Shown piece by piece: positions 1-9,256 of a stretch of DNA of 40,299 nucleotides (its first letter is position 1; each line of letters begins with the position of its first letter). Origin of the DNA: Aquificales bacterium (GTDB taxonomy: Bacteria > Aquificota > Aquificia > Aquificales > QOAS01). The notes under the pieces were generated by a model that saw nothing but the letters and a program-made list of their open reading frames with translations, made no database searches and was not told the origin of the DNA. A program made the position numbers and the translations under genes. The stretch spans positions 1-40,299 of the forward strand of contig JALWDU010000045.1 of the NCBI GenBank assembly GCA_027036735.1. The letters are read 5' to 3'.

Positions 1-2
1 TG

Positions 3-782
3 GTAAGCCTCATAGCCCCCATAGGTAAGGGGCAGAGGGGTCTCATAGTGGCTCCGCCGAAGGCGGGTAAAACCACCCTACTCCAAAAGATAGCGACCGC
101 GATAATACGCAACCACCCGGAAGTTCATCTGATGATACTCCTTATCGACGAGCGTCCCGAAGAGGTTACCGAGATGAAGCGCATCGTCGGTGAGGGGGCG
201 GAGGTTATAGCCTCCACCTTCGACGAGCCGCCCGAAAAGCACATGCACGTAGCGGAACTGATGATTGAACGGGCTAAGCGTATGGTGGAAATGGGCAAGG
301 ATGTTGTTATACTCCTCGACTCGCTTACGCGTCTCACCAGGGCATCCAACGCGGTAACTCCGCCCAGCGGTAGGGTGCTTTCGGGTGGTATAGAGGCAAA
401 CGCCTTCCTGCGCCCCAAAAAGTTCTTCGGTGCGGCGCGTAATATCGAGGGCGGCGGAAGCCTCACCATCCTGGCAACCGCCCTTATAGAGACCGGTTCG
501 AGGATGGATGACGTAATTTACGAGGAGTTTAAGGGAACCGGTAATATGGAGATACACCTCGACCGCAGGCTCTACGAGAGGAGGGTCTTCCCCGCCATTA
601 ACATCGAAAAGTCGGGAACCCGTAAGGAGGAACTGCTCCTCGAACCTTGGGAGCTCCAAAAGATATGGGTGCTCCGGAAATTCCTCTCCACCATGGACGC
701 CGTCGAGGCTATGGAGTTCCTCCTCGACAAACTCCGCAAGTTCAAAACCAACAAAGATTTCCTAAAGGCGATGAACGCCTGA
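3..782 (+). CDS. rho: Transcription termination factor Rho (5'-truncated by window edge)
   Basis: Frame is open from the window start ([27 protein letters not shown] Walker [64 protein letters not shown]), typical of Rho. Confidence 0.97.
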   Translation, partial: VSLIAPIGKGQRGLIVAPPKAGKTTLLQKIATAIIRNHPEVHLMILLIDERPEEVTEMKRIVGEGAEVIASTFDEPPEKHMHVAELMIERAKRMVEMGKDVVILLDSLTRLTRASNAVTPPSGRVLSGGIEANAFLRPKKFFGAARNIEGGGSLTILATALIETGSRMDDVIYEEFKGTGNMEIHLDRRLYERRVFPAINIEKSGTRKEELLLEPWELQKIWVLRKFLSTMDAVEAMEFLLDKLRKFKTNKDFLKAMNA

Positions 783-809
783 TTTTCCCTCCCCTTAAAG
801 TTTTCCCTT

Positions 810-2048
810 ATGCAAATCCCCTTTTTGGAAAGGTATATAGACGACCTGTTTCGGTTGGCGGTAATACAGCGCTGGAACGACCACCCGAGACCCTTCAACA
901 TCACCGAGCTCGACAAACAGGGGCATAAAACGATTGTTGCCTACCTCTTTGCGAAGATAGAGGAGACCGAAAGAGGGAAATCGGTAAATTGGAACGGACT
1001 TATTGAGGGTCTAATATTCGAAGCCTTCCAGAGGTCGGTCTTTACTGATTTGAAACCCCGTTTGTTTCACAAGCTCCTAAAGACCAAAAGGGAGAAATTG
1101 AACGAACACCTCTTCAAGACCTACGAGGGGTATTTAAGGAACTTCGACGACCGACTTTGGGAGGACTTTAAAAAATACTTTTCCGACGATAGTTTTTTGA
1201 GTTTTGAAAAGCACGTTATAAGGGCTTCCCACTTCATACCCACCTATTGGGAGTTTCAGTTCATCTATCCCCTCGCGAGGGCTATGCCGAACGCCGACCG
1301 CGTAAAGGAGGAGTTGGAAAACACTCTCGAGGATTTTCACCACCTAATCGGCATTCAGAGGTTTCTACTAAGGCGCAAGCTCTACAGCTTTATAAACCTC
1401 TGCGGACAGCTTCGCTTTCAAAAGAGGTGGATTTCGGTCGAGAGGATACCCCAAACCTCGGTGATGGGGCACCTCTTCTTCGTGGCGACGCTTGTTTATC
1501 TCTTGATGAGATTTATAGCCCGCGAAGCGGGGATTCCTATTTCCGATAGGGCTTATTATTCGACCTTCTTCGCCGCCCTCTTCCACGACCTACCCGAGAT
1601 AATCACGAGGGACATAATTTCCAACCTAAAAGATATCCTCGGGAGGGAGGAGATTAGGAAAATCGAGGTCGAGGGATTGGAAAACGAGGTTCTCAGTCTC
1701 CTCCCGGGATATATAGCCGACGAGATAAGGGTCTTTTTGGCACTCGTTCCCCCCGATAGGTCTTTGGATATAGACGAATTTGCCGATAGGGTTTTCAAAA
1801 GTGGCAAACTCCATTTGGTGGAGGGTGGAGACCTCTCCTTTTTGGGTGAGGATGACGGTTATCCCATCTGGGGGACTCTGATAAAGTTTGCCGACCTCCT
1901 ATCGGCGTATTACGAAGCCCACTACACCCTAAAGCACGGAATTAGGAACGACGAGCTCGAAAAAGCCCTCCAGGGGTTGAGGGAGAAACTGATAACCCAC
2001 CCCTTGGCGGAGAGGTTTGAATTTTTAAAGTCCCTCGTGGGGGATTGA
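810..2048 (+). CDS. HD-domain phosphohydrolase-like protein (YfbR-like)
   Basis: H...HDLPEIITRDI HD motif and a later D residue in 'IKFADLLSAYYEA'; 412 aa ORF directly after rho. Confidence 0.75.
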   Translation: MQIPFLERYIDDLFRLAVIQRWNDHPRPFNITELDKQGHKTIVAYLFAKIEETERGKSVNWNGLIEGLIFEAFQRSVFTDLKPRLFHKLLKTKREKLNEHLFKTYEGYLRNFDDRLWEDFKKYFSDDSFLSFEKHVIRASHFIPTYWEFQFIYPLARAMPNADRVKEELENTLEDFHHLIGIQRFLLRRKLYSFINLCGQLRFQKRWISVERIPQTSVMGHLFFVATLVYLLMRFIAREAGIPISDRAYYSTFFAALFHDLPEIITRDIISNLKDILGREEIRKIEVEGLENEVLSLLPGYIADEIRVFLALVPPDRSLDIDEFADRVFKSGKLHLVEGGDLSFLGEDDGYPIWGTLIKFADLLSAYYEAHYTLKHGIRNDELEKALQGLREKLITHPLAERFEFLKSLVGD

Positions 2049-2084
2049 TGGAAACGGAAATACCAATTTATTAAATAAACTTTT

Positions 2085-2283
2085 TTACAGCTCCAAAAGT
2101 TTATTTATTTCTTCTTTATCGACTTCCGGAGATTTCTCGGCTTCTTTGAGATGTTTAACAAAAAGTGAGTCCTCAATTTCCTCCAAAATTTCCTTTAATA
2201 GTTGGTTTTTTTTTTATCAAATACTCTTTAAGTATTTCTTTAATTTGTTCCTCCGGCAGTTCAATTTCAACTTTTATACCCAT
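2085..2283 (-). pseudogene. Antitoxin-like gene with a frameshift in a 10-nt homopolymer
   Basis: Minus-strand reading MGIKVEIELPEEQIKEILKEYLIKK, then the frame breaks at A10 (plus-strand T10, 2206-2215). With one A removed it continues NQLLKEILEEIEDSLFVKHLKEAEKSPEVDKEEINKLLEL*. The interval is 199 nt, one more than a multiple of 3. Confidence 0.55.
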
Positions 2284-2297
2284 AGTCAAAAAAGATA

Positions 2298-2533
2298 TTG
2301 AAAAAAATTTCGGATAAAAGGGTTTAAAAAAGTTAAAAGAATTTCTTTCCCACCTTGAAAGTGTAGAATCCTTAAATCAGTTGGAAGGGGTGGATATAAA
2401 GCCTTTAAAAGGGGTTAAAAACTATTACCGCATTCGTGTGGGAAGCTATAGGTTGGGTTTTAAAAAGGAGGGCAATAGGTTAATAATCCTTCGTTTTATG
2501 CACCGTAAGGACATATACAAGGATTTTCCGTAA
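2298..2533 (+). pseudogene. RelE/ParE-family toxin remnant (frameshifted)
   Basis: Plus frame ends ...LKKLKEFLSHLESVESLNQLEGVDIKPLKGVKNYYRIRVGSYRLGFKKEGNRLIILRFMHRKDIYKDFP*, with RelE-type RIRVGSYR and HRKDIY. The N-terminal part (LKKISDKRV) lies in another frame, joined only if one nt is added near 2321-2325; the downstream frame has TAA at 2315-2317. Confidence 0.6.
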
Positions 2534-2566
2534 AAATTAGAAATAGTGAAATAAAAAGAAACCCAT

Positions 2567-4177
2567 TTAAAGTTTTATCTGCTTGAGGCTGATAATTTCG
2601 GGTATCTGACGGAGGAGCTCGAGAGCCTCTTCCGGTGCGGGTTCGTCGAGGTTTAGAACCCCTATAGCCCTTCCGCCCCTCTTTTCCCTACCGAGTTTAA
2701 AGCCGGCTATGTTTATGTTGAACTTACCGAGGATATTGCCTATCTTGCCGATGACGCCGGGAATATCGCGGTTTTCGAAGACGAGCAGAACACCCTCCGG
2801 TTCGACGTAGACCTTAAAGCTGTCTATCTGAACGAAGCGCGGCAGGTATCCCTCGAGGACGCTACCGGCGACGCTTCTCTTACCCTGGTCGGTGTAGACG
2901 GTCACCTTAACGAGGTGCTTGAAGTCGGGACTGTCCTCGCTGGCGACCTCCTCCACCTTTATACCCTTTTCGCGGGCTATGAAGGGCGCGTTTAGTATAT
3001 TGACCGGGTAGTCAACGGTTTCTTTCAGGATACCGCTAAGAACCGCTGCGGTAATCGGCTTTACGTGTTCGGCTATATCGCCGTAGACCTCTACTTTGAC
3101 CTCCCTCGGGTGGATACCAGCCCACTGGACGATAAACTGCCCCATCTTTTCGGCAAGGTCGAGAACCGGTTTTATAAGCCCCAGCGCCGAGAGGTCGGGG
3201 AAGGGTGCGTTGACGACGTGCTCGGGGGTCTCGCCCTTGAGCGCCTTTAACACCTGCTGGGCTACCATAACGGCGACGTTGGTCTGCGATTCCCTCGTGT
3301 TTGCGCCGATGTGGGGCGACAGCGAGAGGTTTATCTTACCCTCCTCCCAAAGTTGGAGAAGTGCGTCTATAAACTCCTTGGGCGGGGGTTCCGGTTTGAA
3401 CACGTCGAGGGCTATCCCCTTAATCTTTCCGGTTTTGGCAACCTCCACGAGGTCGTCCTGATTTATTATTCCCCCCCTCGCGCAGTTTACTATGTAAACC
3501 CCATCCTTCATGAGTTCCAATTCCCTCTTGGATATCATGTTGAGGGTTTCCTCTGTGAGGGGGGCGTGTATGGTCAGAACGTCTATCTCCCTTAACATGT
3601 CGTCGAGGTTGTCGACCAGCTTAACGCCGAGGCGTTCCGCCTTTTCGGGGGGGATATAGGGGTCGTAGGCGTAGACCTCCATACCGAAGGCTTTAGTCCT
3701 TATCGCTATCTGGGAGCCTATATTTCCCAAACCTATAATTCCGAGCTTCTTGCCGAAGAGCTCTTCGCCCATAAACTTTTTGCGCTCCCATTTGCCCTGG
3801 GCGACCGATTGGTGGGCTTTGTGCCCGTTCCTCATGATGGTGAGCATGTGCATCATGGTGAGTTCGGTCGCCCCTATGGTGTTGGCGCCGGGTGTGTTGA
3901 CGACCAGTATTCCCCTTTTGGAACACTCCTCCAAATCGACGTTATCGACGCCCACACCAGCCCTTCCGACAACCTTCAGGTTTTTGGCGCGTTCTAAAAG
4001 CTCCTTGTTTACGGGGGTGCGGCTTCGGGTAATAATCGCGTGGTAGGGTTCTATAATCTCGAGAAGTTCCTCGAAGGGTATTTCCGGTCTGTAATCGACT
4101 TCCACTTCGGGGTCGTTTTGGAGTATCTTAATCCCCTCTTCGGCTATAGGGTCGGTGATGATAACCTTATAGGTCAT
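2567..4177 (-). CDS. serA: D-3-phosphoglycerate dehydrogenase
   Basis: 536 aa; NAD-binding GKKLGIIGLGNIGSQIA, GRAGVGVDNVDL, C-terminal ASB and ACT domains (GVLLVFENRDIPGVIGKIGNILG). Confidence 0.96.
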   Translation of the reverse strand: MTYKVIITDPIAEEGIKILQNDPEVEVDYRPEIPFEELLEIIEPYHAIITRSRTPVNKELLERAKNLKVVGRAGVGVDNVDLEECSKRGILVVNTPGANTIGATELTMMHMLTIMRNGHKAHQSVAQGKWERKKFMGEELFGKKLGIIGLGNIGSQIAIRTKAFGMEVYAYDPYIPPEKAERLGVKLVDNLDDMLREIDVLTIHAPLTEETLNMISKRELELMKDGVYIVNCARGGIINQDDLVEVAKTGKIKGIALDVFKPEPPPKEFIDALLQLWEEGKINLSLSPHIGANTRESQTNVAVMVAQQVLKALKGETPEHVVNAPFPDLSALGLIKPVLDLAEKMGQFIVQWAGIHPREVKVEVYGDIAEHVKPITAAVLSGILKETVDYPVNILNAPFIAREKGIKVEEVASEDSPDFKHLVKVTVYTDQGKRSVAGSVLEGYLPRFVQIDSFKVYVEPEGVLLVFENRDIPGVIGKIGNILGKFNINIAGFKLGREKRGGRAIGVLNLDEPAPEEALELLRQIPEIISLKQIKL

Positions 4178-4253
4178 AAGGTCTCAATTTTATTCCCGCA
4201 AAGGTGTTGCCCCTTCCCCTGTCCCCCAAAAGGTGCGAAGGGAGGGAAAACCC

Positions 4254-5174
4254 CTATTGGGGGTCGTTTCGTTTCTCCTTTAGGAGGAAATTGGCTATTA
4301 TCGCCCCGTGCTTGACCGCCCAGTCGCTGACGACTATTTCCTCCTTTTGGAAAAGCTCCAGCGTGCGCCAGAATATCGCCGCGCCGGCGACAATCGCCTC
4401 CGCCCTCCTGTCCTCTATTTGGGGGATTTTCCTCCTCTCCTCCACGCTCATGGAGGACAGCTTTTCAAACCAGTATTTGACCCTCTCTTTGGTTAAAAGC
4501 TTTCCGTTTACCTCTTTCGGGTCGTAGGGGTATATCCCGTATTCGAGGGCGGCTATCGTTGTTATGGTTCCTCCCAGACCTATGAGGGTATCGACCGGTC
4601 TTGCGACCTTTGAAATTTCCCCATCGAGGAATTCGATTAGTTTTTTCAATTCCTCCGCCGTAGGCGGGTCGTATTTTAAAAAGGTTTCGGTGAGGTTTAC
4701 AATCCCGAAGGGGAGCGATACGACCTCTTTCGGCTCATCTCTCTCACCGAAAATGTATTCGGTGGAGCCTCCCCCTTGGTCTACGACGCAAACCCTACCC
4801 TCGGGGTGGACGGCGTAGTAGGCACCCAGATAGGCGTATCTCCCCTCCTCCTCCGGGGGAATTACACGGATTTCTATTCCCAGCTTTTGGACTTCGCTCA
4901 AAAACCTGTCCCTATTTTGGGCTACCCTTAAGGCTTCCGTTCCCAGTGCGAGGCACTTATCGACTTTATATTCCTCGCAGAGTTTTTTGTATCTCTTTAG
5001 AACCTCGAGGGTTTCTTTAATAGCCTCCTCCGAAAGGAGTTTGGTCTGCTTTACCCCCCTTCCGAGGGCGGTTATATGCCCCTCCTCGTAGAGTATCTCG
5101 AAGGTATTCCCTTTAATCTCCGCTATCGTTATCCGGGTGGAGTAGGTTCCTATATCTATAACGGCAACCCTCAT
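4254..5174 (-). CDS. Ppx/GppA family exopolyphosphatase/guanosine pentaphosphatase
   Basis: VAVIDIGTYSTRITIAE, VVDQGGGSTEYIFGE, GLGGTITTIAALE motifs. Confidence 0.92.
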   Translation of the reverse strand: MRVAVIDIGTYSTRITIAEIKGNTFEILYEEGHITALGRGVKQTKLLSEEAIKETLEVLKRYKKLCEEYKVDKCLALGTEALRVAQNRDRFLSEVQKLGIEIRVIPPEEEGRYAYLGAYYAVHPEGRVCVVDQGGGSTEYIFGERDEPKEVVSLPFGIVNLTETFLKYDPPTAEELKKLIEFLDGEISKVARPVDTLIGLGGTITTIAALEYGIYPYDPKEVNGKLLTKERVKYWFEKLSSMSVEERRKIPQIEDRRAEAIVAGAAIFWRTLELFQKEEIVVSDWAVKHGAIIANFLLKEKRNDPQ

Positions 5175-5187
5175 AAGGGAGGGGATT

Positions 5188-5970
5188 TTAAGCCCCCCCG
5201 TAGAGGAAGTTTAAAAGACCCAGCTTTTTGCAGACCAGACCCACCACCGCACCGAGGGCGAGGAAGGGAACGAAGGGAACGGCAAACTGGAGGGAGCGGT
5301 TTCTGACCACCTGCGGGAGGAAGAAGAGAAGCGCGAATATTGCACCTAAAAAGAGGGAGCAGTAAACGCCGACGTAGCCCTCAAACGCCCCAATCATAGC
5401 CAAGACCTTCGCATCCCCCAGCCCGAGGGGAACTATTCCCTTTAGGAAGTAGTAGAGCAGTATCAAAAGAACCACGACGCCCGCCCCTATCAGCGCGGCT
5501 ATAAAGCTTTCGGTTGGGGTTATGTCGGGGCGGAAGAAGGAGAGCACCAAGCCCACCACCAGCCCCCCGAGGCTGAGGGTGTCGGGAACCTCGAAGGTTT
5601 TCCAGTCGATGAGGGAAATGACGAGGAGTATGTAAACCATCAGGGTATAGGAGAAGACTGTCAACCAACCTTGGTCGGAGTATAACAGATAGACCACCAC
5701 CGGTGTTATTCCGCCGAGGAGTTCCACCAAGGGGTAGCGGAGGGGTATCCTCCACCCGCAGTGGCGGCATCTACCCTTCAAAACCAGGTAGGAGATAAGG
5801 GGTATGTTGTCGTACCACTTAATGGGGGTTTTGCAGTTGGGGCAGTAAGACCTCCCCTTGAGGATACCTGTGAGGTTCTCCCTTTCCGAAAAGCGGTAGA
5901 TGAGGACGTTTAAAAAACTCCCAACGGCTAGACCCAAAACGAAGAGCGCAAAAAGGGTTAGGTATTCCAT
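5188..5970 (-). CDS. pilD: Type IV prepilin peptidase (A24)
   Basis: GSFLNVLIYR, CPNCKTPIKWYDNIPLISYLVLKGRCRHC, later GLGDAKVLAMIGAF motif; multi-TM. Confidence 0.95.
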   Translation of the reverse strand: MEYLTLFALFVLGLAVGSFLNVLIYRFSERENLTGILKGRSYCPNCKTPIKWYDNIPLISYLVLKGRCRHCGWRIPLRYPLVELLGGITPVVVYLLYSDQGWLTVFSYTLMVYILLVISLIDWKTFEVPDTLSLGGLVVGLVLSFFRPDITPTESFIAALIGAGVVVLLILLYYFLKGIVPLGLGDAKVLAMIGAFEGYVGVYCSLFLGAIFALLFFLPQVVRNRSLQFAVPFVPFLALGAVVGLVCKKLGLLNFLYGGA

Positions 5971-6005
5971 AAAAACAAAATAGGTTAAGGAAAAAGGGAA
6001 AACCT

Positions 6006-7235
6006 TTAACGGTCGGCGTAAGCCTTTTCCCCGTGGAGGTTTTTGTCGAGACCTTCGATTTCGACCTCTTCGGGAACGCGCAAGCCGCCGAAGATTGCGC
6101 CGACGACCTTAAGCAGTATCCAGCTGACAACGGCGGTATAGACGATAACTACAACCGTTCCCACTATTTGGGGAACTATCAGGGAAGCGCCGCCGTAAAA
6201 GAGACCGTTGGCGTCGCCGACAGCCTTGGAGGCGAAGAGCGCTATGGCGAGGGTTCCGGTTATACCGCCAACGCCGTGGACGCCGAAAACGTCGAGGGCG
6301 TCGTCGTAGCCGAATTTAGCCTTAGCCCAAACCACCGCGAGGAAGCATATTACTCCGCCGATGAGACCTATTAGGAACCCGCCCAGTATATCGACAAAAC
6401 CGGCGGCGGGGGTAATGGTGGCAAATCCGGCGATAATACCGGTCATGAAACCCAAGGTGGTGGGTTTTCCGAATTTAAACCACTCGAGAGCAGCCCAAAC
6501 CAGTGCCGCGACGAAGGCGGCTATAACGCTGACGAATGCCGCGTTTACCGCCTGGGCGTTGAGCGCGAGCGCCGAACCGCCGTTGAAACCGAACCAACCG
6601 AAGGCGAGAAGACCGGTTCCGACCGCAACCAAGGGGAGGCTAGCCGGCTGGAGAATAGCCTCTTTCCTCTTTCCGAGGACGTAAGCTCCGACGAGGGCGG
6701 TAATACCCGATGTTGCGTGAACCACCAGACCGCCCGCAAAGTCGTGAACTCCCAACTTGGAGAGGAAACCGCCGCCCCATATCCAGTGGGCTACCGGCAC
6801 ATAGACGAAGGTAAGCCAGAGCGCTCCGAAGAGTAGCCATGCGGAGAACTTTATCCTCTCAATCCACGCACCGGCAATTAGTCCCACCGTTATGGCGGCG
6901 AAGGTCATCTGATAGAAGGCGAAGAGGTAGGCGTATAGGTTGCTTGCCACGTCGGAGGGACTGCTCGGCGAGTAACCCATTAGGAAGACCTGCTTCAGAG
7001 TTCCGATAATCCCGCCGATATCACCCTCAAAGGCGAGCGAATAGCCGTAGGCTATCCAGAGGATTCCCGCCAGGGCAAACGAGCCCATCACCATGAAAAT
7101 GGTATTGAGCATGCTACGGGTTCGGGTCAGTCCGCCGTAAAAGACGGCGAGCCCGGTAAAGCCCATGACAAAAACCAACGCCGTGGCGACCAAAATCCAG
7201 AGGTTGTCAACCGGAACAATTGTGCTCTGCGTCAT
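6006..7235 (-). CDS. amt: Ammonium transporter
   Basis: VPVAHWIWGGGFLSKLGVHDFAGGLVVHATSGITALVGAYVLGKR; DDALDVFGVHGVGGITGTLA; AmtB family. Confidence 0.97.
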   Translation of the reverse strand: MTQSTIVPVDNLWILVATALVFVMGFTGLAVFYGGLTRTRSMLNTIFMVMGSFALAGILWIAYGYSLAFEGDIGGIIGTLKQVFLMGYSPSSPSDVASNLYAYLFAFYQMTFAAITVGLIAGAWIERIKFSAWLLFGALWLTFVYVPVAHWIWGGGFLSKLGVHDFAGGLVVHATSGITALVGAYVLGKRKEAILQPASLPLVAVGTGLLAFGWFGFNGGSALALNAQAVNAAFVSVIAAFVAALVWAALEWFKFGKPTTLGFMTGIIAGFATITPAAGFVDILGGFLIGLIGGVICFLAVVWAKAKFGYDDALDVFGVHGVGGITGTLAIALFASKAVGDANGLFYGGASLIVPQIVGTVVVIVYTAVVSWILLKVVGAIFGGLRVPEEVEIEGLDKNLHGEKAYADR

Positions 7236-7332
7236 AAAGATGAATTTTCAAAAGTGGAAACCTTTTTGAAAACACCCTTAAGGGTAATTGGGTTTACAAG
7301 AATGTAAACATTAACCGTGCAAAAAAATAAAT

Positions 7333-7343
7333 CCCCGAAGGGG
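7333..7343 (-). terminator. Intrinsic terminator after hisS (CCCC-TTC-GGGG then ATTTATTTTTTT on minus strand)
   Basis: Plus strand aaaaaaataaatCCCCgaaGGGG, lying between the hisS stop and the amt start. Confidence 0.6.
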
Positions 7344-7354
7344 AAAAGGGAAAA

Positions 7355-8602
7355 TCACCCACTTTGGGTTTTCAAAATTTTTACTATCTCCTCCAGGGGG
7401 AGCCTTATCTCCTCCCTCGTGTGGAGGTTTTTGAGGGGAAAGAGCTCCTCCTTTAGTTCGTTTTCACCGACCACAATTGTGTAGTCCGCCCCTATCTTGT
7501 TGGCAAACTCGAACTGCTTCCTAATTTTGCCCTCCCTGTAGGAGAGTTCCGTCCTTATACCCTCCTCGCGCAAGCGGTGGGCTAGCTTTAAAGCCTCCTC
7601 CCTTTCTCGGTCGCCCCCGAAGGGGATAACCAATACCAGCGGCGGACGCTTGGGAAGCTCCTTTACCAGGAGCATAAGCCTCTCCACACCGGCGGCAAAA
7701 CCGAGGGCGGGCGTGGGGGGTCCCCCTAACTCCTCCACCAGGTAGTCGTATCTACCCCCCGCTATAACGGTTTTTCCGAGCTCTTCGGATACGCATTCGA
7801 AAACGGTTTTGCTGTAATAATCCAGTCCCCTAACGAGGTAGGGATTTTCGACAAATTCCACACCGAGGGCTTTCAGATACTCCTTCACCTTTTGGTGGTG
7901 GGTTTTGCACTCCTCGCAGAGGTAATCGGTAATTTTGGGGGCGTTTTTCGCTATGAGCTTACACCCCTCCACCTTGCAGTCCAAGATTCTTAGGGGATTT
8001 CTCTCCAATCTTCTCTGACAGTCTTCGCAGAGCTCCTCCCTGTGTTCCTTCAAATATTGCAATAAGGCTTCCCTGTATTTGGGTCGGCACTTTTTACACC
8101 CGAGGGAGTTTATCTCAATTGTGGCGTCCACCTTTAGGGCTTTGAGGATATCGTCCGCTATTTTGATTATTTCGGCGTCCGCCAAGGGGTTCGAAGTTCC
8201 CAAAACCTCCGCCCCTATCTGGTGAAACTCCCTATACCTACCCTTTTGGGGTCTCTCGTGTCTAAACATAGACCCCTCGTAGTAGAGCTTTTTATAAGTT
8301 CCGTCGGCGTAAAGCTTGTTCTCTATGTAGGCTCGCACCACCCCCGCCGTTCCCTCGGGACGGAGGGCTATATCCCTTCCACCCTTGTCCTGGAAGGTAA
8401 ACATCTCTTTTTCCACTATGTCGGTAGCCTCTCCAATCGAGCGTGCGAAGAGCTTCGTATACTCCACCGTCGGGAGAATTATCTCCTCGAAGTTATTCCT
8501 CTCGAGGATACCCCTGGCGGTATCGACCACGTAGCGGTATTTCCTCGCCTCTTCCCCTATGAGGTCTCTGAAACCCCTAACGGTTTTAACCTTCTCCGCC
8601 AT
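7355..8602 (-). CDS. hisS: Histidyl-tRNA synthetase
   Basis: RGFRDLIGEEARKYRYV; class II motif 2 FRHERPQKGRYREFHQIGAE; LVRGLDYYSKTVFE; GGRYDYLVEELGGP. Confidence 0.97.
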   Translation of the reverse strand: MAEKVKTVRGFRDLIGEEARKYRYVVDTARGILERNNFEEIILPTVEYTKLFARSIGEATDIVEKEMFTFQDKGGRDIALRPEGTAGVVRAYIENKLYADGTYKKLYYEGSMFRHERPQKGRYREFHQIGAEVLGTSNPLADAEIIKIADDILKALKVDATIEINSLGCKKCRPKYREALLQYLKEHREELCEDCQRRLERNPLRILDCKVEGCKLIAKNAPKITDYLCEECKTHHQKVKEYLKALGVEFVENPYLVRGLDYYSKTVFECVSEELGKTVIAGGRYDYLVEELGGPPTPALGFAAGVERLMLLVKELPKRPPLVLVIPFGGDREREEALKLAHRLREEGIRTELSYREGKIRKQFEFANKIGADYTIVVGENELKEELFPLKNLHTREEIRLPLEEIVKILKTQSG

Positions 8603-8685
8603 TTTAAGGGTTAATTAGTTTAAGACCCGACGTCGTATCAAATTTTTAGCCACTTATTGTCATAAATATTTAGTCTTTCCATATA

Positions 8686-8711
8686 AAGTTTTTAATGCCT
8701 ATTAAAAACTT
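8686..8711. promoter_or_regulatory. Perfect 11-bp AT-rich dyad upstream of the 8726 gene
   Basis: AAGTTTTTAAT-GCCT-ATTAAAAACTT, directly before the GGAGGTAGGGAG ribosome-binding region and overlapping a possible -10 (TATAAA 8682-8687). Confidence 0.6.
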
Positions 8712-8725
8712 ACGGAGGTAGGGAG

Positions 8726-9256
8726 ATGAGAAAAACCCTGACTGTCGCCGTTTTGGTGACAATCGTCGGCGTGCTGCTCGGAATGGGTATCGGCGGATTT
8801 ATCACCTACACCTCGGCGGTGCAGACGGTTAAAAGCCTGCCCGGTGCGCCGATAGTGGTGGGTGCAAAATACGACGCCGATAAAAACGCCCTCGTTATGG
8901 ACGTATTTAATCCCGGCGGGTTGCCCATCTTTATCGAGACCACCGGACTGGTATTCAAACCCAAAAGCGGCAACGGATACGCCATTGCAAACCTACCGGC
9001 GAACGTGAAGGTCGACGGCGGAACCATCGCGAGGTTGGTTATCAACCTCAAGGAGTCCAGCAAGGGTAAGGTTCAAATCGGAGACATCATAAGCGGAACA
9101 CTCGTCTACCACTACCCCTATATACCGCAAGTCTATACAACCACCTATAGGCTAACCGTCGGAAAGCCTGTTTCCCAAAACCCCGCGGAGGTTATGAGGA
9201 AAGCCGCCGAGGAGGCTAAAAAAGAACGAGCCACCAAAGGAGGTGAGGAAAAATGA
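8726..9256 (+). CDS. Uncharacterised membrane-anchored protein with a single N-terminal TM and an LEA14/WHy-like beta domain (tentative)
   Basis: N-terminal hydrophobic helix TVAVLVTIVGVLLGMGIGGFITY, then beta-rich sequence; good RBS; stop overlaps next start (ATGA). Confidence 0.8.
   Translation: MRKTLTVAVLVTIVGVLLGMGIGGFITYTSAVQTVKSLPGAPIVVGAKYDADKNALVMDVFNPGGLPIFIETTGLVFKPKSGNGYAIANLPANVKVDGGTIARLVINLKESSKGKVQIGDIISGTLVYHYPYIPQVYTTTYRLTVGKPVSQNPAEVMRKAAEEAKKERATKGGEEK

Noticed and set aside
51-67. CCGCC-GAA-GGCGG hairpin
   Set aside because: Encodes the Rho Walker A region (APPKAGK); coincidence of coding sequence rather than a terminator.
78-659. 193-aa minus-strand ORF opposite rho
   Set aside because: rho is unambiguous here; the antisense ORF is a codon-usage shadow.
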